Positions 36,963 through 46,208 are shown, numbered from the stretch's first letter. The stretch: 64,000 nucleotides of DNA from Tenacibaculum agarivorans (GCF_001936575.1 NZ_MSMP01000008.1:1-64000); one strand, 5' to 3'. Translations and numbers: made by a program. Notes: a model not told the origin generated them from the sequence alone.

Positions 36963-38189
36963 ATGGGCGTACTATTAAACGATGTAGTCATAAACAAACT
37001 ATCTGGTGGGTTGGGAAGAAGAAGTCCTAGCCAAGATATGGTTTCTGGGTTACTATTCAATGGGGCTGATGCTACTGGTCCTAAATTAGGAAATGATGAT
37101 CCATTAAAATTGGAAGACAAGAAACTATACCGACTAGCTTCTGTTGAAGATGCAGCATTAATTGGAATTACTAAAGAATATGATACAGGAGGAGAGTCAG
37201 CCTTTTATCAAATTTCTCAGTTTTTTAGAATGAATCCATCAGGAGACCTATTCATTTACAAAGATAGTACTGCAAAAACATATGCAGATCTAGTAAAAGA
37301 AGCAGGGACAATGCAAATGGAAGCTAATGGAGAGATGCGTCAATTAGCCGTTATTTTCAAAGGAGAATATAGTGCTAAATCAAAATCAGATTCACCTTTT
37401 AATCAAACATTACAAGCGGTTGCAACTGCAAAAACTGCAACAGAAAATGCATTTACAGCTCATAGACCGTTAGAGATTTTATTAGAAGGAAAAGGCTTTG
37501 ATGCTTCTCAAAATGCTGTTGATTTATCTGGAAACGGAGCCGCAGGAGTTTCAGTTGTAGTAGCAATGGATGCAGAAAAAGCGAATGAAGCAACCTACAA
37601 AAATACCGCTGCAGTAGGAGTGTTATTAGGAGCAGTATCTAAAGCAAAAGTTTCAGAAAACATTGCTTGGATAGAAAAATTTAACCTTTCTGGAGAAGGA
37701 TTTAGATCTGTTGGTTTTGTAGGTGGTAAAAAGCTTGCAACAGAAGGAGCAATGAAAACATTGAATGATAATAGATACATTTTTACACGTTCGCATATCG
37801 GTATTGGTGGAGTATATTTTAATGATAGTCATACCTGTACTAAAAAAGAATCTGACTTTGCGTATATCGAAGCTAACCGTACCATACATAAAGCGACAAG
37901 ATTAGTAAGACAAGCTTTATTACCAAAGGTAAATTCACCAGTTTTGGTAGATCCAGAAAATGGAACATTACCACCATCTGTAGTAAAAGGATATGAAACA
38001 TTATGCCGTTCAGCATTAGAAAATATGTTGTCTAATGGAGAAATTTCTGCAATGGATGTGTTTGTAGATCCATTACAAAATATTTTATCTACTAGTGAAT
38101 TAAAAGTAAAAGTAGAGGTTATTCCTACGGGAACAGCTCGTAGAATAGTAGTAGATCTTGGCTTTAAAAATCCATTTGGAAGAAACTAA
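36963..38189 (+). CDS. Contractile tail sheath protein (DUF2586-like)
   Basis: 408 residues. It begins MGVLLNDVVINKLSGGLGR and ends VVDLGFKNPFGRN, with the layout of DUF2586 sheath proteins: a beta-rich N-terminus, an insertion with SAFYQISQFFRMNP, a central GFRSVGFVGGKKLATEGAMK region and a C-terminal domain (FAYIEANRTIHKATRLVRQALLPKVNSPV, then FVDPLQNIL). It forms the contracting outer cylinder. It is followed after 21 bases by the tube gene, as in Mu (L-M) and P2 (FI-FII). Confidence 0.85.
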   Translation: MGVLLNDVVINKLSGGLGRRSPSQDMVSGLLFNGADATGPKLGNDDPLKLEDKKLYRLASVEDAALIGITKEYDTGGESAFYQISQFFRMNPSGDLFIYKDSTAKTYADLVKEAGTMQMEANGEMRQLAVIFKGEYSAKSKSDSPFNQTLQAVATAKTATENAFTAHRPLEILLEGKGFDASQNAVDLSGNGAAGVSVVVAMDAEKANEATYKNTAAVGVLLGAVSKAKVSENIAWIEKFNLSGEGFRSVGFVGGKKLATEGAMKTLNDNRYIFTRSHIGIGGVYFNDSHTCTKKESDFAYIEANRTIHKATRLVRQALLPKVNSPVLVDPENGTLPPSVVKGYETLCRSALENMLSNGEISAMDVFVDPLQNILSTSELKVKVEVIPTGTARRIVVDLGFKNPFGRN

Positions 38190-38210
38190 TAATTTAAAAA
38201 GAATTGTATT

Positions 38211-38636
38211 ATGGATCACTTACCATTAGTAAATGGCCAACGTCATGCTTGGTCTTCTGTAGAAGTAAATATTTTAGACAGAATTGTTACGGGAATAACT
38301 GCGATTAGTTATGATGATGCCCAAATTAAAGAAAATCATTATGGAGCTGGAGATATGCCAGTATTCAGAGGAAGAGGGAAATACGAAGCAAAAGCCTCTA
38401 TAACATTATTCGATTATGAGGTAGAAGCAATACAAAAAGCATTACCAAAAGGAAAACGAATTCAAGATGTGCCTTTATTTGATATTAAGGTAAGCTTTTT
38501 AGATAACAGTAGCGATATCATTACACATGTAATTCGTAATTGTGAATTTAAAAGTAACAAAAGAGATATGAAACAAGGAGATACTAAAATTGAAGTACAA
38601 CTAGATTTGATAGTGTCTCACATAGAGTGGAATTAA
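38211..38636 (+). CDS. Tail tube protein
   Basis: 141 residues. This small beta-rich protein opens with SSVEVNILDRIVTGITAISY, then GAGDMPVFRGRGKYEAKASITL and ends IEVQLDLIVSHIEW. Such a pattern (strand, loop with a 'GRG' turn, helix FDYEVEAIQKAL) fits contractile tail tubes of the Mu gpM/P2 FII type. The position right after the sheath supports it. It would stack in hexameric rings inside the sheath. Confidence 0.75.
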   Translation: MDHLPLVNGQRHAWSSVEVNILDRIVTGITAISYDDAQIKENHYGAGDMPVFRGRGKYEAKASITLFDYEVEAIQKALPKGKRIQDVPLFDIKVSFLDNSSDIITHVIRNCEFKSNKRDMKQGDTKIEVQLDLIVSHIEWN

Positions 38637-38660
38637 TACAATACTCTATAGTAAAAACCA

Positions 38661-38729
38661 TTTACTGGGGAATCTTTGAAGGGGGATTAAAAATGGGGGT
38701 TCCTTTTTATGAGGAACTCCTCCAGTAAA
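38661..38729. other. Branched hairpin between tube and chaperone genes
   Basis: Outer stem: TTTACTGG (38661-38668) with CCAGTAAA (38722-38729). Inner stem: GGGGTTCC (38696-38703) with GGAACTCC (38713-38720), with one G-U pair. No U tract follows, so it is more likely an mRNA stabiliser or processing site than a strong terminator. It could help make sheath and tube more abundant than downstream proteins. Confidence 0.5.
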
Positions 38730-38764
38730 TAAAAATAAAACCAAAAATATTTAAAAACGAAAAC

Positions 38765-39109
38765 ATGGAAGCAGTAGCAGACAAAACAGTAAAAGTAATA
38801 GACGGTAACATCACAGAATCACAGTTATACGCTTGGAAAAATAAATTTGGAAAATTGATTAAAGTGGAAGGAGAAAATGATGAAGGGGAACCTCGTTTTG
38901 CCTATTTCAGAAAACCTACGATGGCCACTAGAGCAGCAGTTTTACAAACTTCAAAAGCTGATGAATTCAAAGCCTTAGAAGTATTGTTTAAAAACTGTTA
39001 CTTAGGAGGAGACGAAGAAGTAGAACAAGATGATGACTTAAAGTTATCTATGATTACTGCTTTTGCAGACCTAACACAACCAAAAGAGGCTAAGGCAAAA
39101 AAGATCTAG
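38765..39109 (+). CDS. Tail assembly chaperone, short form (gpG/gpE-like)
   Basis: 114 residues read in the zero frame. It is a small, acidic, soluble protein in the position of lambda gpG or P2 gpE, directly before the tape measure. Near its end the codons GCA AAA AAG form the slippery heptamer A AAA AAG, only one codon before the TAG stop region. Ribosomes that do not slip make this form; those that slip make the 186-residue form. By analogy, both coat the tape measure protein and recruit tube subunits. Confidence 0.82.
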   Translation: MEAVADKTVKVIDGNITESQLYAWKNKFGKLIKVEGENDEGEPRFAYFRKPTMATRAAVLQTSKADEFKALEVLFKNCYLGGDEEVEQDDDLKLSMITAFADLTQPKEAKAKKI

Positions 39110-39324
39110 ATCCTTTCCTTATTTCTTCTGAAGAGGGAGAGGACGACCTACTAAAAGCGGCTGCCTTAATACGCTATTATTTTAAGGTAGATCCATACCA
39201 ACAATCTGATGAAAATTTTCACAGGATGTTAGGGGAAGCCATCTGGTTACAAGAATATTTAGATACAAAACAAGAACATATTATGGCAAGTGCCATAGCT
39301 AAAGCATTTGGGGATGACGGATAA
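38765..39324 (+). CDS. Tail assembly chaperone, -1 frameshift product (gpGT/gpEE'-like)
   Basis: About 186 residues. The zero frame runs to the AAG codon at 39101-39103. After a -1 slip, reading continues from GAT at 39103 for 73 codons to TAA at 39322-39324. The second frame encodes a sensible, well-formed segment (DLLKAAALIRYYFKV, then FHRMLGEAIWLQEYLDTKQE) with no start codon near its beginning, so it can only be made by frameshifting or from an internal start. Its end overlaps the tape measure ATG (39314). This G/GT arrangement is conserved in long-tailed phages. Confidence 0.85.
39097..39103 (+). promoter_or_regulatory. Programmed -1 frameshift slippery site
   Basis: A AAA AAG in the correct phase (last base of GCA, then AAA, AAG), the heptamer used by E. 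coli dnaX. Eight bases downstream, a 7-bp stem begins: CCTTTCC (39112-39118) with GGAGAGG (39136-39142). A smaller hairpin, TCTT/AAGA, lies inside its loop. Slippery site, spacing and stem match known -1 frameshift signals. Confidence 0.85.
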
Positions 39325-41251
39325 ACAGTTACAAGAGATAAAAAAATCAATTTCTAAGGTTAGCCTTGGTATAAGTGGTGTTAATGGAGCGATTGATACT
39401 ACTAATGAAAAATTAGATATTGTAAAGTTTTCCATTGATAAACTAGCTAATATTACACTTAGAGGAATTGCTGCAGAAATACAAACTGGTAATAAACATT
39501 TAGAAAAAAGTTATCAAAGTATTGATAAAGGCTTTAAAAGTATTATAACTGCTATAACAAAACCATCAGCTAAAAGTCCAGCTAAAAAAGATACGGTAGG
39601 ACTTACAGTTTCCAAAGGAATAGGACTTAAGGTTATTAAAAATGATAAACCAGAATCCAAAGTTACACCTATACGAAAAGAAAATGCAGGTTTAATTAGG
39701 AGTATTCCTCAGCAAAAAGGATCTCCCCTAAGTGTAGTAAGTAAAAATTCAAGTACTACCGTTAGGACTATTTCGGGAGCCCTAAAACCAGGCGAATTAA
39801 AGTTAACTCCTTTATTAAAACCCCTGAATGTATTAGAGAAAACAATTCACAAAATTTCAGGAGTTGCTAAAAAAGGTTTTGACGAAGTACAAAAGTATCA
39901 TAAACATTGGGAAAAAGATCTTGCAAAGTTTAGCGAAGGAGATAAACCACCTAATAAAGCGGAAAGAACAATTAATAAGCAATTAGGAGCTTTGTTTGGA
40001 AATGTGGCATTAACCTATGATAAAACAATCGGGAAAGTTCTAAGTACAAATTATAAAGCTTTATTTGGTAAAATAGGAAAAACTTTTGGATCTGAAAACA
40101 GAAAAAAGTTATCTGAAAAGATTAAAAGTAGGGGAGCAAAGTTAAATGAAAAAAGGAAAAAAGTAGGGGCCGCAGCAATTTCAGCAACAACAAAAACAGT
40201 CAAATTTGCAGTAAAAGCAGTAGGCGTTGTAACTGGAGCAAGTTTACTTTCTGTTTCATGGTGGAGAAAAAGGCTAGGTGCAGTTAAAAAGTTTTCTTTA
40301 AAATCTATAAAGGGATTAAAAAAGAAAATAGAAAACATGACTATCAATCCCAAAAAGATGGTAGCAGGTTTAAAAAAGGGATTCGATAATATTTCTAAAT
40401 CTTTTGCTAAGGGGGTTGAAGGAATGACCAATGTCAAGTCAGGATTAGAAGGTATGAATTCCCTAATGAAATCTGCAGGAATAGAATCCGAAGGAATGTC
40501 TAAAGCCATCAAGGGAGTTACACTAGTTTTAACCATATTGTCTACAGCGCAAGCCATAGCAGCAGCAGGAAAATGGGCAATGTCTTTAGCGCAATGGAAT
40601 CTAAATGCAGCCATAGCAGCGAATCCAGTAGGAGCGATTGTCTTAGGAATTATTGGATTAATAACAGTTATAGCTATTGCATGGGATAAATTTGAAGGAT
40701 TTAGAACTACTGTGATGGGAATGTGGGAAGTACTAAAATCTTTTGGATCTGTGATTAAAGATTTTGTGATTAATAGAATAAAAGGAATATTATCTGGAAT
40801 TACTGGTTTAGGATCAGCATTGGTGAAATTGTTTTCAGGAGACTTCAGTGGAGCATGGAAAACAGCAAAACAAGCGGTAAAAGATTTTGTAGGAGTAGAT
40901 GATTACGTGAAAGCGGGTAAAGGATTGGCAAATGCGGCAACAAATATTAAGGAAAATTTTAAAGAAGGTCAGAGGAAAGGAGTGAATGCTAAAATTGGAC
41001 CTGAGTTAAAAAAAATCCTTTCTGGAGGAAAAGTATTACCTCCTAAACCAACTGGGACTAACGGAGGTAAGACAGGTGGAGGGAATCTCCCTGCAACAGG
41101 AAAGACAATTCAGATTAATACACCACTAGTAGAAGAAATAAATGTCTATAATCAGAACAAGGGCACTCTGAAAGAAACTTCGGCTACCATAAAACAAGAA
41201 ATCATAAAAGTTCTAAAAATTGCATTACAAGATACCACTCAAACCGCATAA
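39314..41251 (+). CDS. Tail tape measure protein
   Basis: 645 residues from the ATG at 39314, which overlaps the end of the frameshifted chaperone; a TTG two codons earlier is unnecessary. Features are typical: long basic and helical N-terminal two thirds, hydrophobic stretches near 400-455 (GVTLVLTILSTAQAIAAAG, NPVGAIVLGIIGLITVIAIAW), and a C-terminal region with amphipathic helices and Gly/Pro-rich linker. If about 0.15 nm of tail corresponds to each residue, the tail would be near 95 nm; this is inference only. Confidence 0.88.
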   Translation: MTDKQLQEIKKSISKVSLGISGVNGAIDTTNEKLDIVKFSIDKLANITLRGIAAEIQTGNKHLEKSYQSIDKGFKSIITAITKPSAKSPAKKDTVGLTVSKGIGLKVIKNDKPESKVTPIRKENAGLIRSIPQQKGSPLSVVSKNSSTTVRTISGALKPGELKLTPLLKPLNVLEKTIHKISGVAKKGFDEVQKYHKHWEKDLAKFSEGDKPPNKAERTINKQLGALFGNVALTYDKTIGKVLSTNYKALFGKIGKTFGSENRKKLSEKIKSRGAKLNEKRKKVGAAAISATTKTVKFAVKAVGVVTGASLLSVSWWRKRLGAVKKFSLKSIKGLKKKIENMTINPKKMVAGLKKGFDNISKSFAKGVEGMTNVKSGLEGMNSLMKSAGIESEGMSKAIKGVTLVLTILSTAQAIAAAGKWAMSLAQWNLNAAIAANPVGAIVLGIIGLITVIAIAWDKFEGFRTTVMGMWEVLKSFGSVIKDFVINRIKGILSGITGLGSALVKLFSGDFSGAWKTAKQAVKDFVGVDDYVKAGKGLANAATNIKENFKEGQRKGVNAKIGPELKKILSGGKVLPPKPTGTNGGKTGGGNLPATGKTIQINTPLVEEINVYNQNKGTLKETSATIKQEIIKVLKIALQDTTQTA

Positions 41252-41274
41252 TGTAGAATCAACTATTTATAATT

Positions 41275-42042
41275 ATGAGTTTTTCATACAATATACCTAA
41301 TTTATTGAATAGTCTAAAGTTACAACAAAGTAGAGGATTACTAAGGAATGTAGCAAATGTATTAACAGCTTCAGATGCTAATACTTATAATGACAGTCTT
41401 AAAAATTTAACTGAAGAGTATTTTTTTCAACCCTTAAAAGATTATACTGAAGTAGATGAATTTATAATGGCAGGAGGAAGCTTTAACTTACCTGTTTTTG
41501 CCCCTTTAATTATAGAATTACCCCAAGCAGAATTACTTGAAAAAACAAGAGGGACTAAATTAGGAGAGGAGTTAAAATCAAATAGTTTTTTAACGGAACT
41601 TTCGAGTGCTTTAATAGGTTTTCGGTTAGATGGTGTTGCCATTTCTGTAAGTAGAAGTAAAAATATAGTGACTACTGCAATTCAAGGAAGAAACCATACA
41701 GTTAAAGAGTTTATTTCTAATGGAGATCATGAAATTACTGTAGAAGGCGTATTGGCTACAAATGGGAAAGGATATCCTACCGCACAGGTAGTTCAACTTA
41801 GACGAATTTTTGATAGTAATAAGTCACTAAAGGTAATTAATGTGCTGTTACAGAAGATGGGAATCTTTGAATTGGTGATTACTAATTATGATTTTCCAAG
41901 CAACGATGGATTAAAGAATATTCAGCCTTTTAGTTTTAGTGCATTATCAGAGCAGCCTTTAGAAATAAAGAAAAAAATCAATGAAGAATCATTAAAGGAT
42001 ATAAAGGAAACTATCGCAATATCAGTTGCCTCACGTTTTTAA
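41275..42042 (+). CDS. Baseplate protein (DUF6046-like, position of Mu gpN)
   Basis: 255 residues. The segment GRNHTVKEFISNGDHEITVEG, followed by YPTAQVVQLRRIF and an FELVITNYDFPSN strand, resembles Bacteroidota tail proteins annotated as DUF6046 and the fold pattern of Mu gpN/DNA-circularisation proteins. It sits between tape measure and hub, as gpN does in Mu. It probably joins the tube to the baseplate. Confidence 0.7.
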   Translation: MSFSYNIPNLLNSLKLQQSRGLLRNVANVLTASDANTYNDSLKNLTEEYFFQPLKDYTEVDEFIMAGGSFNLPVFAPLIIELPQAELLEKTRGTKLGEELKSNSFLTELSSALIGFRLDGVAISVSRSKNIVTTAIQGRNHTVKEFISNGDHEITVEGVLATNGKGYPTAQVVQLRRIFDSNKSLKVINVLLQKMGIFELVITNYDFPSNDGLKNIQPFSFSALSEQPLEIKKKINEESLKDIKETIAISVASRF

Positions 42043-42054
42043 TTCCATAGAATT

Positions 42055-43392
42055 ATGTTGACATTAAACTGTAAGATCATCATCCATGAAGTAAATGAAA
42101 AAGGTCTACTTACCAACAATGAAATTAGTATTGATTTTGTGAATCAAGTAGAAATAGAGAGTAGTTGGAAAGAGTTTACAGATATAGCTACAATTACTTT
42201 ACCAAGAAATATTGTACCTGCGATAAAAGAGGGAGTAAATAGTAAAACTGAGGTATCTAACGTTTCTAAAAAAACGTTTAGACAACATTTACAATTATGG
42301 GCTAAATATCATCCACATATTGAAATTTATTTAGGGTATAACGGTAGAGAAAATCTAGCTTTTAAAGGAATTGTTAGAGATGTAAAAGGTGGAGTTCCAG
42401 TTACCTTAACTTGTGAAGATGATATGTACCATTTTAAAACCAAAATGATAACCTATTCATCTAAAGAAGCAAGTCTTAAAAGTATTGTTGATAGTTTTGG
42501 AGTTACTGAGAATGCAAAAAAAGAATTAATACATGTAGACTTTGAAGAAGAAAAATTAGGCGCTTTTATTACAGAAGAACCTATGACACCTGTACAAGTA
42601 TTAGAAAAACTGAAAGACGATTTTGGTATTTATAGTTTTATAAGATACGATAAAGATGGAAAATCACATTTAGTTATTGGTAAGGAGTATGAAATAAATC
42701 ATGGTAGTAATGTTTCAGGTATCAAAACTAAGTTCGGAGGTAATTTTATTTTTCATCATACAATTATTGAAGATGATTTAGAGTATAAGTTCAAAGAGGA
42801 TATTAAAGTAAAGGTTACCTATGTGGCTAAAGGAATAGATGAAAATGATGAAGTCAAAGCAACCTATCCAGATAAAGATGCAAATAAAGATCAATTTACA
42901 GGGATAGATACAACAGGATTGAGTAATGATTTAGACTTTTTCTTAAATGACCCTTTATTAGATGAAAATCAACCAACAGAGCGTGTATTAACAAATCAAT
43001 CTTATGAAGACTTATCTGAAGAAGCGGAGGAACTTACTTTTTACATTTTTGAACATGATCTTAAGAAGAAAATGAAAGACGGTATTATGTTAGGAGAGCT
43101 AAAAGAAAAACTAAGAAAGATGGCAAAAAGACGTCTTGAAATTATGAAATATAACGGTTTTAGAGGCGGATTTACCTCTTTTGGAGATGTCTTATCTGAA
43201 AATGATGATCCTAAAAATACTATTGGAGGGTTTGTAAAGCATGGTGATTATATCCAATTAAGAGAACAATTCAAAAGATTCGATTTAGGAGTGATTAAAA
43301 GAAATCAGAATTATTTTGTAGATGCAGTTACGTACAGTTTTGGCGAAAGTGGTTTTAGACAACAAATACAATTAGGAAGAGAAAAAAGTTAG
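42055..43392 (+). CDS. Baseplate hub protein (gp27/Mu gpP/P2 gpD-like)
   Basis: 445 residues. An N-terminal beta domain (FVNQVEIESSWKEFTDIATITLP) is followed by HIEIYLGYNGRENLAFKGIV, TLTCEDDMYHFK and a middle domain with helix SLKSIVDSFG, the pattern of late control D/hub proteins. The C-terminal part (GFRGGFTSFGD, HGDYIQLREQ, YFVDAVTYSFGESGFRQQIQLG) forms the second tube-like barrel. It should form the trimeric hub carrying the spike encoded next. Confidence 0.85.
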   Translation: MLTLNCKIIIHEVNEKGLLTNNEISIDFVNQVEIESSWKEFTDIATITLPRNIVPAIKEGVNSKTEVSNVSKKTFRQHLQLWAKYHPHIEIYLGYNGRENLAFKGIVRDVKGGVPVTLTCEDDMYHFKTKMITYSSKEASLKSIVDSFGVTENAKKELIHVDFEEEKLGAFITEEPMTPVQVLEKLKDDFGIYSFIRYDKDGKSHLVIGKEYEINHGSNVSGIKTKFGGNFIFHHTIIEDDLEYKFKEDIKVKVTYVAKGIDENDEVKATYPDKDANKDQFTGIDTTGLSNDLDFFLNDPLLDENQPTERVLTNQSYEDLSEEAEELTFYIFEHDLKKKMKDGIMLGELKEKLRKMAKRRLEIMKYNGFRGGFTSFGDVLSENDDPKNTIGGFVKHGDYIQLREQFKRFDLGVIKRNQNYFVDAVTYSFGESGFRQQIQLGREKS

Positions 43393-43414
43393 AGTAGAAA
43401 GAAAATAAAGAAGG

Positions 43415-44278
43415 ATGGATAACATAAGTGGCTTACTAAGAGAGTTTATAAAGAAAAATATGGTTTCTGATACTTTTCCAGCTATTGTTGTAGGATATGG
43501 AGAAGAATCAAAAGATGGAATAAAAGAATATACTGTTGATGTTCAGAAAATTCCACAAAATGTAGAAGATAAAGTTCAAGTATATAAGCAAATACAAGTA
43601 GGTTTAGACTCTACCTATGTTACTGATGCAGACAAGAAAAATACTAAGATAGAAGAAAAAGAGCATAAAAATTCAGATATAATATTTCATGGAGTACGCT
43701 TAAAAGCCTCTGTAAATGATTTAGATGAAGGAATAATATGCATACCTCGTATAGGAAGTTGGGTGTTGGTTTCAACAATAGAAAAGGCAAAAAAACAATT
43801 CTTTATTTCACAATATTCAGAAGTAGATCGTGTAATCTTCCGTATGAATAATATGAAAGATACAGATGGAGGGAATAAGAAACCTAAAGAATTCTTCGAT
43901 ATTGATATTGATACCAAATCTTTAAAAATAAATTACGGAGATGTCTTTCAGGCTGAGATGAATAAAGAGGCGCTAAATATTAACTTTTTAAAAGCTAAAG
44001 GAGATAATGATAAAGATGCAGAAGCTAAGATTCAATCGCAGCTTACTTATTCAAAAGAGGAGTTAGGTATAGCTTTTTTAGATGCTAAAGAAAAACCAAC
44101 TTTTAAGGCAACGTTCGGAAAAGATAAAGCATCATTAGAAACTGCAAACGCAGCAAAAAAAATAGCAATTGTAAATTCTGGAGACAAGAAAGGAATAGAG
44201 CTAATAAGTGATGAACATATAACTATTGAAGGAAAAATAGTAACTATTAAAGGAACAGAAGAGATCAATCTAAACTAA
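43415..44278 (+). CDS. Baseplate central spike protein (gpV/Mu gp45-like)
   Basis: 287 residues. An OB-fold-like N-terminal part (FPAIVVGYGEESKDGIKEYTV, then IIFHGVRLKASVNDLDEGII, IPRIGSWVLVSTI) is followed by a repetitive beta-strand C-terminus (KINYGDVFQAEMNKEALNINF, then ISDEHITIEGKIVTIKGTEE) suited to a trimeric beta-helix needle. Position after the hub and before a PAAR-like protein supports the call. Confidence 0.85.
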   Translation: MDNISGLLREFIKKNMVSDTFPAIVVGYGEESKDGIKEYTVDVQKIPQNVEDKVQVYKQIQVGLDSTYVTDADKKNTKIEEKEHKNSDIIFHGVRLKASVNDLDEGIICIPRIGSWVLVSTIEKAKKQFFISQYSEVDRVIFRMNNMKDTDGGNKKPKEFFDIDIDTKSLKINYGDVFQAEMNKEALNINFLKAKGDNDKDAEAKIQSQLTYSKEELGIAFLDAKEKPTFKATFGKDKASLETANAAKKIAIVNSGDKKGIELISDEHITIEGKIVTIKGTEEINLN

Positions 44279-44285
44279 AAGTGAC

Positions 44286-44645
44286 ATGACTAAAATAACT
44301 GAATACGCAAAGAACGGAGCTAAGGTTATTTGTGATCAAGCTAATCTACCAGTACCACCAGCGAAACCACCAACATATACAATTATAACGAGTAATAAAA
44401 CGATAAAAGGTCAATCAGAACCTTTGGCAAATCAAAAAGACACAAGTGTGGGAGCAAATATACCTCTTTTTGGAACTTGTAAACAATTGAATAATGGAGC
44501 TTGTACACCAATATTTAATAGAGATTGGGACATGGTAAAAAATAAAGTAAAAATAAAAGGTGAGAATGCATTACTAATATCATCAGAGCTTAAATGCAAT
44601 GTAGGATCAGGAGGAAAAATCACATTTTCAAAAAAAGAAGAATAA
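44286..44645 (+). CDS. PAAR-like spike tip protein (DUF4280-like)
   Basis: 119 residues. It shows the DUF4280 signature: AKVICDQ near the start, VGANIPLFGTCKQLNNGACTP in the middle, and ALLISSELKCNVGSGGKITF at the end. Four cysteines are conserved in this pattern. Such proteins cap the spike, as PAAR proteins do in type VI secretion and contractile injection systems. Phage Mu itself does not have one, so this is a notable difference. Confidence 0.8.
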   Translation: MTKITEYAKNGAKVICDQANLPVPPAKPPTYTIITSNKTIKGQSEPLANQKDTSVGANIPLFGTCKQLNNGACTPIFNRDWDMVKNKVKIKGENALLISSELKCNVGSGGKITFSKKEE

Positions 44646-44655
44646 AGATATATAC

Positions 44656-44943
44656 ATGAACGATTTTATAATAGACGAAGATTTAGAATTTAAGAACGGA
44701 GACCTACACATAGCCGAATCAAGTCAGCAAAATATAGGACATATGTTAGTTTCTCAAAAAGGATCATACAAAGAATATCCACTATTAGGTGTTGGAATCG
44801 AAAATTACTTAAAAGGAAATTCAACCATAAACAGATTACGCTTAGAAGCTGAAATAGAAAAACAATTATTGTATGATAATTTCAATGTCAAAATAATTGA
44901 TGTTTCAGACATACAAAACATAACTATCGATGGAAACTATTAA
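44656..44943 (+). CDS. Baseplate wedge protein (gp25/P2 gpW-like)
   Basis: 95 residues. The family pattern is clear: a start with DEDLEFKNGDLHIAES, then QNIGHMLVSQKGSYKEYPLLG and VGIENYLKG, ending with a helix (RLRLEAEIEKQLLYDNF) and strand. It joins the J-like protein in the wedge. The stop overlaps the next start by 14 bases. Confidence 0.82.
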   Translation: MNDFIIDEDLEFKNGDLHIAESSQQNIGHMLVSQKGSYKEYPLLGVGIENYLKGNSTINRLRLEAEIEKQLLYDNFNVKIIDVSDIQNITIDGNY

Positions 44944-45184
44944 ACCACAACAAAATCAGAATATTCTAGATATCAGTTTACAGGAATATGGCAGTATCGA
45001 AATGATATTTGATATCGTAGAAAAAAACGGATTTAAAACATTAACACCAGAGATATCGGTGTATGAGGATGTGCTACTACCCAACAAAACAATAGAAGAA
45101 GATATAACAGGATACTACAAGGCTTCGGGGCTTTATCCTGCTACATTGCATAGCCAAGAAGATTTGGATGCACTACAAAAATAA
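44930..45184 (+). CDS. Small LysM/gpX-like tail protein
   Basis: 84 residues. The N-terminal half (NQNILDISLQEYGSIEMIFD, then IVEKNGF) resembles a LysM or P2 gpX-like fold, in which 'DIALQxYG' is followed by a helix and an asparagine. The start lies inside the previous gene, indicating translational coupling. In injection systems such proteins bind the spike/hub to the tube. The call is by motif and place. Confidence 0.6.
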   Translation: METIKPQQNQNILDISLQEYGSIEMIFDIVEKNGFKTLTPEISVYEDVLLPNKTIEEDITGYYKASGLYPATLHSQEDLDALQK

Positions 45185-45215
45185 CAAGCTTTAACCATTA
45201 CTTAGTATACAAACT

Positions 45216-46208
45216 ATGGCACGAACAATTGCAGAAATACAAAAAGAAATCATACAACGAAAAAATAGTATTGCAGAGCTAAATCAATTAGATAATACCT
45301 CAAAAACTTCCATATGGAAACTTTGGGCTTATGTAACGGCTACAGCAATCTGGTCACATGAACGTATTGTAGAACGTAATACATTAGTTTCTCGTCCGCA
45401 TACATTAAACTGGTACAGAGAACAAGCATTAAATTTTGTATATGGACATCCATTAATATGGGAAGAAGGTTTTTTCAAGTTTGATAGCATGGGGCTGTCA
45501 GAGGCTGAATTAATCGCCAAAAAGGTAGTAAAACATTGTGCAGTAGGTGAAGTAGATTTAGAGACTATTTTAAGTGAAGAATTACCCAAAACACAAGATG
45601 ATGTAAATAATACGATTGCACAATACTTCCATAATCAAGTTGGGGTTATTTTTATGAAGGTTGCGGGAGAAAATGGTGCAGGAAACATAGAAAAGTTATC
45701 TAAAGATGAGTTAACCATCTTTAGAGAATATACGCGTCAAATAAAAGATGCAGGGAATCAAATTCAAATTATTTCTGTAGATGGAGATCAATTACATCTA
45801 AAAATAGACGCATATATAGATCCGCTAAAAATATATGTGAACCCTTCGGATGTAGAACATTATACAAATCCAGATCCAGCTTTAGATCATCAATTTGATA
45901 CAAATAATGGAGTGTTAATTGCTGATTCAGGCGTTCGTCCAATAGAGTTAGCTATTCAAAACTTTTTAAAAGGCTTAGAATTTAATGGAGGTTTAGTGAG
46001 AACTTTTCTTACAGATGCCATTCAACAAGCAGAAGGCGTAAAAATTCCAATCATTAGAGAAATTAAAACAGCTGCAGCTTCATTAGATGTAGAAATTGTA
46101 CCTAATGAAAGAGAATACTTCATTCCACAATCGGGGTACTTTGATATTGAAAAATTGAATATAGAAATCAAGTATATCCCTTATACATTTTATAGAAATT
46201 ACATATAA
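45216..46208 (+). CDS. Baseplate wedge protein J-like
   Basis: 330 residues. A helical N-terminus (AEIQKEIIQRKNSIAELNQ, then WKLWAYVTATAIWSHE) precedes a central domain with AVGEVDLETIL, VGVIFMKVAGENGAG and ELTIFREYTRQIKDAGNQIQ, as expected for gp6/J proteins, and ends with beta strands (DIEKLNIEIKYIPYTF). It would form the ring of the baseplate together with the gp25-like and I-like proteins. Confidence 0.78.
   Translation: MARTIAEIQKEIIQRKNSIAELNQLDNTSKTSIWKLWAYVTATAIWSHERIVERNTLVSRPHTLNWYREQALNFVYGHPLIWEEGFFKFDSMGLSEAELIAKKVVKHCAVGEVDLETILSEELPKTQDDVNNTIAQYFHNQVGVIFMKVAGENGAGNIEKLSKDELTIFREYTRQIKDAGNQIQIISVDGDQLHLKIDAYIDPLKIYVNPSDVEHYTNPDPALDHQFDTNNGVLIADSGVRPIELAIQNFLKGLEFNGGLVRTFLTDAIQQAEGVKIPIIREIKTAAASLDVEIVPNEREYFIPQSGYFDIEKLNIEIKYIPYTFYRNYI

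Noticed and set aside
40051..40614. 187-codon open frame on the minus strand
   Set aside because: It lies entirely opposite the tape measure gene and its protein has no recognisable pattern; it is a mirror of a lysine/alanine-rich coding strand.
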